The notes under the pieces: generated by a model | The model's input: the letters and a program-made list of their open reading frames with translations, nothing else | What the model was told of the DNA's origin: nothing | Databases searched by the model: none | In this document: piece after piece, positions 23,346 through 33,345 of the stretch | Layout: each line of letters starts with the position of its first letter | Numbering within the stretch: position 1 is the stretch's first letter | Made by a program: the position numbers and the translations under genes | Origin: Rebecca billardiae RCC1528 | Taxonomy: Eukaryota; Haptophyta | Length of the DNA: 64,000 nucleotides | Direction: 5' to 3' | NCBI GenBank assembly: GCA_965240325.2 | Contig: OZ251246.1 | Location: 868,001-932,000, forward strand

Positions 23346-24545
23346 ATGTTCGCTCTCGTTTGGCTCGCCGCGGGCGTGGTGCACGACCTCGCCGGCGCGG
23401 CCCCGGTGGTGCAGGGCCCCTCAGCCTCCCCCACAGGCGAGCACGACGCCGCCCCGGTCGTGACGCCCACCGATGCAGAGATCGAGTCCCTGGCGGAGGA
23501 GGTGGCGGAATTGGAAGCCCTTGATCGCAGGGCGCGCCACTGGCAGAGCTTCGCCGACGAGATGCGTTGCCCTAAGCGGCAGGGCGCGGCCCGGGCGGCG
23601 TGCGTGCAGAATGCGCGCATCGCCCTCCTACGCGAGCGTCGCGCGGAACATGCGGGCGTGGAGGAGCGGTACAGGCGCGAGCGAGCGCGCGCGGGCGCTG
23701 CGAGCTGCCTGCGCAACGGCACTGGCCCCTTGGGGGGCTTTTGCTTCAACGCAAAGACCAACATGTCGGTGGGCAACAACTTCTGCCTCTCCCAGCCCTA
23801 CGCAACGGGCCTCGGCAAGCTCTTTGGCGCCGGCGTGCGGGTGCTCGATCTCGGGTGCGGCGTGGGCAACTACGGCCGTTTTTTCGAAACGCACTTTGGC
23901 GCCAGGATCGCGTGGACGGGTCTGGACGGGAGCGAGCGCGTGGAGGAGCTCACACATGGGCGCGTGCGCTTCGCCGACCTGGCGGAAGGGCTGCCCATAG
24001 ACGTGCGCCGCGCGGCCTGGGACTGGGTCATGAGCATCGAGGTCGCCGAGCATGTGCCGCCGGCCCACGAGGCCAAGTTCGTGCACAACCTCGTGACCCT
24101 GCGGCCCTCGCGTGGGCTTGTGCTCACCTGGGCTCGCCTCGGCCAAGGGGGCAAGCACCACGTGAACTGCCAGCCCGAAAGTTACGTGCTCTGCGTCATG
24201 GCCAAGCTTGGCTATGCGGCCGACATGAACGCAACCGCTCGCCTCCGCCGCCTCGGACGCCTCTCTGTCGACGACAAGCCAGCGCCCTGCATGTGGCTCT
24301 CCTTCACCACTCTCGTCTTCCGCCCCGCAGGGCCCGCGAGCGCGTCGCAGAAGGACGCTGCCGCTGGCCTCGTTCCCGTGCCCCGGGCGGCCACGCCCGA
24401 CTGGGTCGCCGCCTACGACGCGCTGATGACACGCGAGTGCCCGCGCTATGATCCACGGTTCAGCTGCGCGAAGAAGCGCGAGTTGCCTGATGGGCAGAGA
24501 CGCTACCAGCTCCTCCGCGATGTCCAGGCTTATTTGCAACCTTGA
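23346..24545 (+). CDS. Class I SAM-dependent methyltransferase, secretory type
   Basis: A 399-residue protein. The N-terminus (MFALVWLAAGVVHDLAGAAP) is a likely signal peptide or anchor. A helical, charged stretch (about residues 40-110) follows, then a Cys-containing linker. Motif I of the Rossmann fold is VLDLGCGVGNYGRFFE (about 165-180). The motif II acidic residue follows strand 2 in WTGLDGS, and DWVMSIEVAEHVP (about 223-235) is motif IV. The strand RGLVLTWARLGQGG follows. Several Cys (CLRNGTG, GFCFN, ECPRYDPRFSC) fit a luminal or secreted location. The acceptor is unknown; MTases of this layout are found in algae and oomycetes. Single exon, stop at 24543-24545. Confidence 0.8.
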   Translation: MFALVWLAAGVVHDLAGAAPVVQGPSASPTGEHDAAPVVTPTDAEIESLAEEVAELEALDRRARHWQSFADEMRCPKRQGAARAACVQNARIALLRERRAEHAGVEERYRRERARAGAASCLRNGTGPLGGFCFNAKTNMSVGNNFCLSQPYATGLGKLFGAGVRVLDLGCGVGNYGRFFETHFGARIAWTGLDGSERVEELTHGRVRFADLAEGLPIDVRRAAWDWVMSIEVAEHVPPAHEAKFVHNLVTLRPSRGLVLTWARLGQGGKHHVNCQPESYVLCVMAKLGYAADMNATARLRRLGRLSVDDKPAPCMWLSFTTLVFRPAGPASASQKDAAAGLVPVPRAATPDWVAAYDALMTRECPRYDPRFSCAKKRELPDGQRRYQLLRDVQAYLQP

Positions 24546-25486
24546 TGATCGACTGAAAATTCCGGCAGCATCTAGCATAGTGTACGTGATGAATTTGATG
24601 ACATCAGGCGTTGTGTACATACAGCATGTATATATATACATCGGTATGTCGTATGAGTACAGCACTGGGAGTCTCAACCGCGATTTACGATATTATATAG
24701 CTCGGTATCTCTGTTATTTGTGCCACTGGACAGGTCATGTGAGCACTTGATTGCCTGGCTAGATGTGATCTATCATAGCACAGCCCACCCCCTGGCCATT
24801 CTGACTGAGTGGGTGGCTGCTTGGCCAGCTCTCCATGCTGGGCTGTGGTGCCATCCAGGATGCGCATGTGCAGCAGCCCAGGTGGGTGCAGCGAGGGGTG
24901 CGGCAGGCAGCAGTGGGTGGTCAGCTTGAAAATCCATGCAGGCCAGCCACCAGCAGCTAGGCTGCAGAGCTCTTGGCTGCACCAGCCCCACTCCAGCCCC
25001 CTCAAGTCGGGTGGCTGGCCACCCTCTGGGTGTGTCAGTGGGTGCTGCTGCTGGCCTCCCAGTGCAGGGGAGCTGACCCGACAGGTCCTTGCGCAGGTGG
25101 GGGCGCGGGATTGGGCACTGTGCCACAGCAGCTGCATCCCATGAGCTCCCCCCAGGTGGCATGCAGCCCTCTCTAGGGGGTACCAGATCCACTGCCAAGC
25201 ACAATTTAGGCCTGATCTGTGTGGGCACACGGCCCGCGACCAGTGACGGTGACAAGCCTGCTGCAGGATCTGGCCAGCTGCGACAGGCTGTACGCCTGCA
25301 GCCGTGTGACCTGCTGGTGTGCCCAACTCCAGCCCACGCGCGCCGGGGCTGACGCGCTGGGTCGAAACCGTCGTGCACGGGCCGTGGGGGCCGCCTGAAT
25401 CAGCCCAGGGGGGCAGGGTGACCGGTGAGCAGTGGCGTGCAGCTCAGTCACGGAGTCAGAATGTGACGTTTCTGAATTGTTGAGAC

Positions 25487-25672
25487 CCCTGTATGTATGT
25501 ACAGGCGAAGTTATACCCCCATAACCGAACGGTTATAGAACAATGAGTATGATGTATGTACTGTGTATGTATGTATGCATGTCAGTGCATGTATGCATGT
25601 ATGCATGTATGCATGTATGTCATGTATGCGCATGTATGCATGTATGTATGATGTATGTATGCGTCGTATGTA
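25487..25672. repeat. ATGT/GCAT tetranucleotide repeat
   Basis: Imperfect tandem copies of catgtatg and tatgtatg, interrupted by short variants. A similar, more degenerate tract lies at 27724-27858. Confidence 0.9.
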
Positions 25673-26512
25673 TCGGCTAGCTGTAGCACAGTGAACAAAA
25701 ACGGGATTATCGTCACCGTAACCTGTCCGATGCGAGCCGATTTTCGGGGAATTTATCGCGCGGGCCGCACGAGCGCACAGAAGACGCTACGGTGGTCGCG
25801 CAGGCGCCTGGCGAGTGCCCAGGGCATGGGACTGCAACACCCCACCCAGCCTCCCCATCCCTCCGCCCCTCTCTGCCTCGCCGGGTTGCACGCGGCTGGC
25901 CGGTCACGTAGCTCGTGGTGAGCTATTCGTGAGCGTGGGGCCCTGCTGCTCAGTGCGGCGATGCAGCGAGGCGAAGCGGCGCGTAAGATGGCGCATCTTA
26001 CTCCAAATGCAGTCTGCTGCCAGCACAGCCGCCCTCGCCGGAGTGCCTGGTCGTCACCTTCGTCGTGTGCACCTGTTGCGAGCTGCCGTCAACAAGCGAA
26101 TGCCTCAGGCCTCCCGGGAGCCATTCAAACACGCTCGTCCTCGACGAGGCGTGCGCGAGGCACCGCGCGAGCGCGGGAACGGCCCTTCCCAGCATACTCC
26201 TACACGGCCATCCACCTCGCCACAGCCTGCCATATCACACTCCTCCCCGCAACAGTGCCCGCGTGCCGCGTGCGAGGCCGGCCCAACCCCAGGCAGAACT
26301 GGTGCACAGATATTTTCGACTGCGAGGAGACGGCGGCGAGCACAGGCGTGCGGCGCCGTCCCGCGCTTCATTGGGATGTTCTAGACCAGTCGCGCGCCCG
26401 CGGCACCGCACCCGCCCTCTCCGCGTCGCGTGCCACTCCACGCAGCGCGCGCCCTCTCGGGCGATGCGAGTCTCGCCATCGACGGCGATCTTGCGGCTGA
26501 TTCGTACCCGCA

Positions 26513-26810
26513 TGTATTCAACAAATACGACAAATCGCCGAGCCGAACGCACCTCGTCGCGCGATGGCATGGTCGCGCTGTGTGACGTCGCTCGCCGCAG
26601 GAAATTCGGTACGCGACGAGAGCACGGTGCACGCGCACGGCGCGGCGTGGGAGGCGGGGCGGTGTCGTCCTCGAGCCATCCCGCCCGCGCTGCGGTGCGC
26701 CAGCCGCCACCTCGCCGCGCCGTGGCCCATGCCGCGCGGCAGGTGTCGACCAGACCGACCTTGCCGCCCGACAGACGGCCGCACCGGAAATTCTGTATTT
26801 GTTGAATACA
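26513..26810. mobile_element. Possible MITE with 15-bp inverted ends
   Basis: A 15-base sequence (tgtattcaacaaata) at 26513-26527 recurs as its exact reverse complement at 26796-26810, bounding 298 bp. Each end is itself nearly palindromic (gtatt caaca aatac). No transposase is encoded inside. I could not see a clear target-site duplication, so the call rests on the inverted ends only. Confidence 0.4.
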
Positions 26811-27723
26811 GACTTACCCACGTGCCCGTGCTGAGGCGGGGCCGGTGGCGGCGGCGTGGCGCGGCGGCGGCGGCGCGGGCAGCCTGACGGGCCAGATAGG
26901 GCGCGCCAGGTCGGGGCGATCGTGATGGGATGGTTCTATACGCATCAGCGCGTGCTCCTGTGCATCTCAAGAGCGCGCTGGGCGCCCTCTCTCGCGCCTA
27001 TGCCCATCCCACGCGGTCTGAGAAGCCTCTGTTTGGACACCGTTGGCTGCGCGCTCGGTCGTGGCTGCCCGGCGGGTCGAAGAGGTCGAGGCGAGCCGGG
27101 TCGTTCGCGACGGACGATGTCTATGGGTCATGGCGAGTGGCAGCACGCAGCTCGGGCGCGCGCCCGGCGCCTCCTCGCCGCGCTACATCCACACCAAGAT
27201 CTGGCCCAAAACCAGGCTTCAAGAGCGAAACTCAGTCTGGGAGCTGCTCAGGCCGCTGTGTGCGGTTTGGCGTACCGCAAACTTGTGGAGCGGGTGCCCA
27301 CATGGGTTGAGCACAATGCGACGTTGCGTTTTTCCGCGAAACACCACTTCCTCGCCTCTCCGCGCGCGCGCCGCGCGGCTACCGTGACCTCATCTTAACA
27401 GGTCACGTGTGGCCGCCCGTGGGGCGAGGGTGGGCGAGGAGGGGCGGGCGAGGGTGACGCCGCCCCGGGGAACCGCCTTGGCAGGCCGACCGACGCCTCG
27501 CAGTCCCCCTCGCGGCACACATGCGCGCACGCCCGCCGCTCGGAGCGCGCCATCGATTCGAATGGGCGTGCGCGCGAACGACCATGCTCAAACGGCTTCG
27601 GCCCGATCTTTCTCCACTGTGGCGGCGCGAAGTGCCGCGAACGGGGCATCAAAAAAATTCCAGCGCATCCCCACTGGGCGGAAGTGCGGACAGGTTACGG
27701 TGACGGCTAAAATCGAATTGTTT

Positions 27724-27858
27724 ACTGTGAGTATGTATGTATATGTATCGGTAGTGTGTATGTATGTATATATGTAGATATGTAGTCGTACATGTATGTC
27801 GCGTCGTATAATATATGTAGTATGTATGATGTATGTATGTATATGTATGTCTATAATG
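27724..27858. repeat. TATG-type microsatellite
   Basis: Degenerate TATG/TGTA tandem repeat followed by a run of 13 C residues (27866-27878) and, 30 bp later, a run of 8 G residues. Confidence 0.85.
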
Positions 27859-29347
27859 GCGCACGCCCCCCCCCCCCCGAAAGGTCTGACTCTGAGCGTG
27901 AGCGAAGCCGGGGGGGGTGGCGCACGTGCTCCGCAAAATCAGAAAAGACGAGGTGCGCAGGATTTTGGGGATTTTTGTAGGTGGATTTAGGTGTGAAGAC
28001 CCGGCATGTGAGTCGATATCGCTGCCAATGATTGCGTTCGTACTATCCGATTCCCCTGCTCGTATTAATCTCTTTTTGCAGCATGGATACTAATAGGACA
28101 ATTCCCTCGCTGAATAGCACAAATGGCCTTGGCCTTCTTGGCCCAATGCGGGTGGCATTCGACATCTCTATCTGGCCTCTGGGAGGATTAAGAGCTGGCT
28201 CTGAAAAGAAGTGTGGTGAGTGTGTCCTGGACAGCCTGAGCGGAAAGGTCAATAATTGCAGTTGTGATTCAATAAGATTCCGCTCACCCCTTATTGCAAA
28301 TTGATTCAAAGCCAATGCGGGTGTGATCGACGCGTAGCTCGTCTCTGAAAATGGGTGTACTGGACAGAACGATCGGCGAACAGTCATCACGATCCTTGAA
28401 CTGCCGGCACGTCGGCGCGAGTGACTGTGAGGTTTTGTGCGATCGCGTGCGGGGCGCGGCGGCGTGTGCAGCGAGGAGGCGTCGGGGGCGGCGGCTGAAG
28501 GGAGCGAGGGCGGTGGTGGCGGCGCAGTCGAGGGAGGTGCGCCGGATGGCATGTCTGTCCTCACCCTCGCCGGCGGCGGCCGCCCGCGTGCCGCCGCCGC
28601 CGCGGCTCCGCGGCTTGCTGGCGACCGACTGACTGACTGCAGGTGATGCGACCGGACGGCGCCGATGCTGCGCGCATATACGAGGTGGCGCAGCTGCTGC
28701 TCGAGGTGATTGATCGCGCACTGCGCGCTCGACCCCGCCGAGCCCGCCGCATGCGCCACCCTCTCCGCAGGCTGCGTCGCAAATCTGACCTATCCGGTCG
28801 AAAGGCATCTGCACTCGGACCGCGCGGCGGCGCGGCCGCGGAGGCCGAGCGCGGGAGCCTGGCCCTGGGCGGCGGCAGGCGCGCGGCGGGGCATGTGCTG
28901 CCCGGGAGGCTGGCGCACTCGCCCAGCGCCGCCGCGCACACCGCCGCCGACCTCGCGCGCACGACCTCCGTCAACTCCTCCGTCAGCGGCGGAGAGCGCG
29001 TCGCGTCGCCGCCCATGCTGGTCGCTGCCGCCCAGCCGGTTCGTCATCCGAGCACAGTCGCCCCGCCGCGGCGCGGCGGCGGGGCGGATCGGAGGCGGCG
29101 GCGTCGGAGGGCGGCGTCGGAGGGCGGCGTCGGAGGGCGGAGCGGAGGGCTGCGGCGCGCCGCCGCCGCCGCCCGACGGGCTGCCGCGATCGCCGCTCGC
29201 CGCCGCGATCGCCGCCGCCGCCGACGGCGGCGGCGGCGACAACGGCGAGCGGCGACGGCGGCGGCGCGCGGGCGCCCGCAGCGCGTGCCGGGCCGGTCGC
29301 CGCCTGAGTGGTGGGACCGCCGCTAGGGGGCGGGGCGGGCGGAGGAG

Positions 29348-29774
29348 ATGGCGGTGGCGAAGGAGGACGCGGTGGTGGACGTGGACGTCACGCAGTCCGG
29401 GCTGCACTGGCTCATCCACCTCCTCTCCGCACTCGACCCGCCGCTGTCACCGACGGCGCAGCAGCTGGCGGCGGCGCGACGGACGGTGGCGGGCGCGGCC
29501 GCGGCCGAGGCGGGCGCGCGCTGCGCGCGCCGCTGCGGCGGCGTGGAGCGGCGGGAGCTGAGCGGCGCGCTGCTGCACACGCAGTCACGCTGCGCTTACG
29601 TGCTGCAGACGCTGTGCGAGCGCGCCACCGCCGACGCCGTCGCGCCGCCGCTGGCCCCCGCCGCACCGGCACCGGCCGACCGTCCGACCGTGTCGTCACA
29701 AGCAGCCGCGGCTGCTGCTGGCTCATGTATGTATGTATGTATGTATGTATGTATCTCTCCCTCTCTCTCTCTCT

Positions 29775-29776
<2 letters not shown>
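29348..29776 (+). CDS. Hypothetical protein running into a microsatellite
   Basis: A 142-codon frame with good start context (gaggagatggcg) and GC-rich third positions up to about codon 125. The product begins MAVAKEDAVVDVDVTQSGLH and contains LIHLLSALDPPLSPTAQQLA and LLHTQSRCAYVLQTL, which look like helices. No family recognised. The last codons read through an ATGT array and a CT array and end by chance at a tag inside the CT array. The real 3' end is therefore probably spliced away or truncated. Upstream plus-strand GC-rich sequence from 28640 may hold earlier exons. Confidence 0.3.

Positions 29777-29809
<33 letters not shown>
29725..29809. repeat. Compound ATGT / CT microsatellite
   Basis: Seven ATGT units (29725-29754) followed by about 25 CT units with one interruption (29757-29809). 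Confidence 0.94.
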
Positions 29810-29812
<3 letters not shown>

Positions 29813-30117
29813 GCTATCTATCATCAGCATCTATAGATCTATATACGATATCTGACTGTATAAGCTCGCGGAAGCACCGCCTGACGCGTGACGTACTCAG
29901 AGCAGTATAAGACTATTAGTAGTCCGAGACGATACTCTTATTAAGACCGTTAACTCTAGTCAGCTGCTCCGCGCAGAGACTACTGATATGGCGGCTGTTT
30001 TTCTGTCCGCGCGCTGCCCCGCCGGCACTGTTTTACATCAGTCGTCATACAGTATAACGACTCAGTCAGAGTGCCACTGTGACATGCCAGACTGCCATGC
30101 AGTATAGTGCTGTCACA

Positions 30118-31758
30118 TCACCGATCACTCTGAGGAGCCTGCTGACTGAGGGAGTGAGGAGGCTCGCCACCTGCTGACAGGGACAGTGCCGCGCACCACG
30201 CATGGCAGTGGGGCTTGTGCACCTTCCACGAGCTGCGCAGGTGCTCACGTGAGCAGAAGACAGCCACGTGGCACCGATCGCACTTCTTCAGACCATGGCC
30301 TGTCCGTCCGCAGGCGATGCAGCACTGGGAGACCACCTCGGGCATTCCAGCTGCATTGGCCAGCGCCGCACGTGCGTTGCCTTCCATGTTGGGATCGAGC
30401 TCTTGGGCACGGCGCAGCAGCCGCGCTCCCTCCTCCACGTCACGCTCCATCCCTATACCCAACAGCATCATCGACCCCAGGGAGCAGTGCCCACCTGCGC
30501 TCCCGCCTGCGCTACCGCCGTCAGCAGCCAGCCGGTACCAGCGAATCATCTCGTTGAGATCGGTCGACACGCCCTGTCCGCGCCCGTAGCATGCCGCCAG
30601 ATTGCACTGCGCTTCACCATAGCCCTGCTCGGCTGCCAGCCGGTACCAGCGAGCTGCCTCGCCCCAATCCTGCGACACGCCCTCGCCTCGCGCGTAGCAC
30701 ACGCCCAGGTTGTACTGCGCCGCAGCGTCGCCCTGCGCAGCCGCCAGCCGGTACCAGCGCACAGCCTCGCCCCAATCCAGCTGCGTGCCTTTGCCTTCTC
30801 GGTAGAACGCTGCCAGATTGAACTGCGCTGGCGCATCGCCCTGTTCGGCAGCCAGCCGATGCCAGCGCACCATCTCGCCCCAGTTCTGCGGCACACCCTC
30901 GCCTTGCTCGTAGCATTGGCCCAGATTGCACTGCGCGTCTACGTAGCCCTGCTCTGCCGCTAGCCGGTACAGGCGCGCAGCCTCGCCCATATCCTTCCGC
31001 ACACCATTGCCTTGCGCGTAGCACACGCCCAGATTGTACTGCGCCATGGCGTAGCCCTGCTCGGCTGCCAGCCGGTACCAGCGCACAGCCTCGCCCCTAT
31101 CCTGGTGCACGCCCTTGCCCTGTGCATAGGCAGCGCCCAGATTGACCTGCGCTCGAGCATAGCCCTGCTCGGCCGGCAGCCGTTGCCAGCGCACTGCCTC
31201 GCGCCAATCCTGCGCCACACCCTCGCCTCGCCCGTAGCATAGGCCCAAATGGAACTGTGCATCGACGTGGCCCTGCTCCGCCGCCAGCCGGTACCAGCGC
31301 ACTGCCTCGCCCCAATCCTGCTGCACACCCTTGCCTTGCTCGTACCACTCGCCCAGATTGTGCTGCGCCCCAGCATAGCCCTGCTCGGCCGCCAGCCGTT
31401 GCCAGCGCACTGCCTCGCCCCAATCATGCGCCACACCCTTGCCCCGCGCGTAGCACGCGCCCAGATTGACCTGCGCTTGAGCATAGCCTTGCTCGGCCCC
31501 CAGCCGGTACCAGCGCGCGGATGCCTCGAGGTCCACGGGCTGACCAAGCTCGCCTGCCGCGCAGATGTCGCCCATCCTCACCTGCGCCTCGGCAAAGCCG
31601 CGATCAGCGGCGAGGGTGTACAGGCGAAAGGCATCGCGCTCGTCCTGCTCGATACCGTCGCCATCCTCAGCCCGCCGCGCCAGAAGGAACGTCGCACGCG
31701 CGTCGCCGCGCCCCGACTTGCGCCAGAGGAGACCGACCGCCGCGGAAGCGTTCGCCAT
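30118..31758 (-). CDS. Sel1-repeat protein with C-terminal MYND zinc finger
   Basis: A 546-residue protein. After a short N-terminus (MANASAAVGLLWRKSGRGDA), eleven Sel1-like repeats of 36 residues run from about residue 40 to 440. Typical units are RWYRLAAEQG...AQYNLGVCYAQG.GV..D..EA, forming a TPR-like solenoid for protein binding. The C-terminus is a MYND zinc finger: CCIACGRTGHGLKKCDRCHV, then FCSREH and HKPHCHAW, with all ligands present. MYND fingers bind proline-rich partners. The DNA repeats have a 108-bp period and are very alike, implying recent tandem growth. It is probably a scaffold or adaptor; similar Sel1+MYND proteins are common in algae. Single exon. The start Met at 31758 sits just inside low-GC leader sequence. 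Confidence 0.9.
   Translation of the reverse strand: MANASAAVGLLWRKSGRGDARATFLLARRAEDGDGIEQDERDAFRLYTLAADRGFAEAQVRMGDICAAGELGQPVDLEASARWYRLGAEQGYAQAQVNLGACYARGKGVAHDWGEAVRWQRLAAEQGYAGAQHNLGEWYEQGKGVQQDWGEAVRWYRLAAEQGHVDAQFHLGLCYGRGEGVAQDWREAVRWQRLPAEQGYARAQVNLGAAYAQGKGVHQDRGEAVRWYRLAAEQGYAMAQYNLGVCYAQGNGVRKDMGEAARLYRLAAEQGYVDAQCNLGQCYEQGEGVPQNWGEMVRWHRLAAEQGDAPAQFNLAAFYREGKGTQLDWGEAVRWYRLAAAQGDAAAQYNLGVCYARGEGVSQDWGEAARWYRLAAEQGYGEAQCNLAACYGRGQGVSTDLNEMIRWYRLAADGGSAGGSAGGHCSLGSMMLLGIGMERDVEEGARLLRRAQELDPNMEGNARAALANAAGMPEVVSQCCIACGRTGHGLKKCDRCHVAVFCSREHLRSSWKVHKPHCHAWCAALSLSAGGEPPHSLSQQAPQSDR
30541..31640 (-). repeat. 108-bp tandem coding repeat (Sel1 units)
   Basis: Eleven head-to-tail 108-bp units encode the Sel1 solenoid. 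The stretch cagccggtaccagcgc, encoding ARWYRL or VRWYRL, recurs nearly unchanged in most of them. Confidence 0.85.
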
Positions 31759-33345
31759 GAGCTAATTAATAAATAACGCAAAGCGTCCTCCCGCCAAGCC
31801 GTCCGCGAGACGAAGCAGTTTACTTGTGGATGGGGACAATTAATAATACCCACGGCTGGGCGGCGTACTTATCAACAAGGAAGTAATTACTTACACCGCA
31901 TCGAGCATCCAAACATATCCGGACGCTATGTTTTACTACTGCTATGGATAGATCGCGCGATACATTGCATACTTATTGACCATCTCATGCAAATTGTTCT
32001 CTTTAATACCGGCGGGCCGGAAGGGTTGGGTCCCACCCTTCGCGATGGCGCCCGTGCGCGCGAGCTCTGACGACGGCGCAAGGCTCAGAGTGGCGAGCGG
32101 AAGGGTCGGTACGGTCGGTATGGGTGACGAGGTAGACGATTGGCCCGATGGGCTGCCATCTGAGGACGAACTTGGCCCGCTCGAGCTCGACGATCTGGCC
32201 GACGGTCGTGATTCCCTCGATGATGCGGCAACAACTGCGCGGACGAGGAGACCGTTGAGACGCCAACCGGCTCAGAGCCCGCGCGCGACGCTGGGGGTAG
32301 GATAGATGCATCTGACCCAACGCCCAGCCAGGGCGACGCGTAAGGTCAAGGTGCTCAGCCCCCTCGCGGACGCAGACGCGGCGATGGTTGCGGTCGCTCG
32401 CGCCCTCCTGTTGCCAGGCGTGCGGTCGAGCCTTCCACCCCATCAGCTGCAACGTTTACCACGGCTGGTAGCCTGCTGATCCAGACGCCTAGTGAGCAAA
32501 CATGTTTCCCCGCTGAGCGCGAGCGAGTGCTGCTGCTGACACTCGATTTGTGCGCGCGCGCGGCCGCCCGACGCGCTCACCACTGCGTCGGCCAGCGGCT
32601 ACGTGCGCGCGCACCCGTGCGCGATGAAGCGAACTGCTACTCAGGGCGTCCGACACGGGCTGACGTAAGCCAGGGAGTAGTGGGCGATGCTTCCTGGCCA
32701 CACTGCACTCGTAGCACGCGTTTCTGGCTGACCATCGGAGCGCCTCAATGTGTCAGCGTAGCGGTGAAGGGTGCCAGGGTGGGATCCCACCCTTCGGATT
32801 TTCGACCGTTACCTGTCATGTAACGGCCGTGACGTGAAATATGTGACAGATGAAGATCGGTATATACCCAATTCGAGGTCGCTGAATCGATCTGTCACTG
32901 GCGCGGAACGCCAATCTCAACGCCCTGAAGAGAGAGAGAGACGGACGGAGAGAGAGCTAGATAGAGATCGAGCTAGAGAGACGGAGAGAGAGAGAGAGAG
33001 ATCGAGATCGAGAGAGAGATACATACAGCGAGCAAAAACGGTGCTGCTGAAGGGGGGAGTCCAGCCTTCGGCCGGCGGTACGTAAGGAGATAATGCGGTC
33101 GTCATCGTCAGAATGACGACAATCCGAGAAGCCTATCACCTCACCATTCAGATCACTACTCCGTACTGTACGACCTAACCGGACCGTACGGTCTGCCGCC
33201 GCCGCGGGCGCGGTGCCTGAACCTTAATACCTTTACCTTAATAATGTCACCGTACCGTTGCATGTTACTAGCTAGTCTGCTTGATGTTCGTCACGACCTC
33301 ACACCTCGACCTGGGGCCCGGCTAGCCCACGGGCGTGGGCATGCG
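31759..33345. other. Intergenic with three related near-palindromic units and a GA tract
   Basis: It holds near-palindromic units at 32020-32042, 32776-32793 and 33049-33075, each around a core like ggg(a)tcccacccttcg, and a GA/GAGATC purine tract (32929-33020). Both strands of 32003-32452 are open. The minus product (EGITTVGQIVELERAKFVLR) could be transposon debris, but I do not recognise it. No supported gene. Confidence 0.45.
32929..33020. repeat. Purine (GA) tract
   Basis: Imperfect GA repeats with interspersed gatcgag and ctagag units. Confidence 0.9.

Larger units (their letters stand above)
24546..29347. other. Gene-poor repeat-rich desert
   Basis: No frame here has a recognisable domain. 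It holds a CpG-depleted block (about 24760-25440), ATGT/GCAT repeats (25487-25672 and 27724-27858), a putative MITE (26513-26810), a C13/G8 inverted homopolymer pair (27866-27915) and a moderate-GC patch with exon-like borders (28082-28216). Bases 28643-29330 are GC-rich and open in several plus-strand frames (for example DAARIYEVAQLLLEVIDRAL). They may hold exons of a gene that I cannot assemble. Confidence 0.5.

Noticed and set aside
25487-25672. Regular short repeats considered as a CRISPR array
   Set aside because: There are no unique spacers. It is a plain tetranucleotide microsatellite in a eukaryotic genome.
32003-32452. Minus-strand frame (EGITTVGQIVELERAKFVLR) considered as a transposon polyprotein fragment
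   Set aside because: No catalytic motif, and the plus strand is equally open with acidic content. It is left unassigned.
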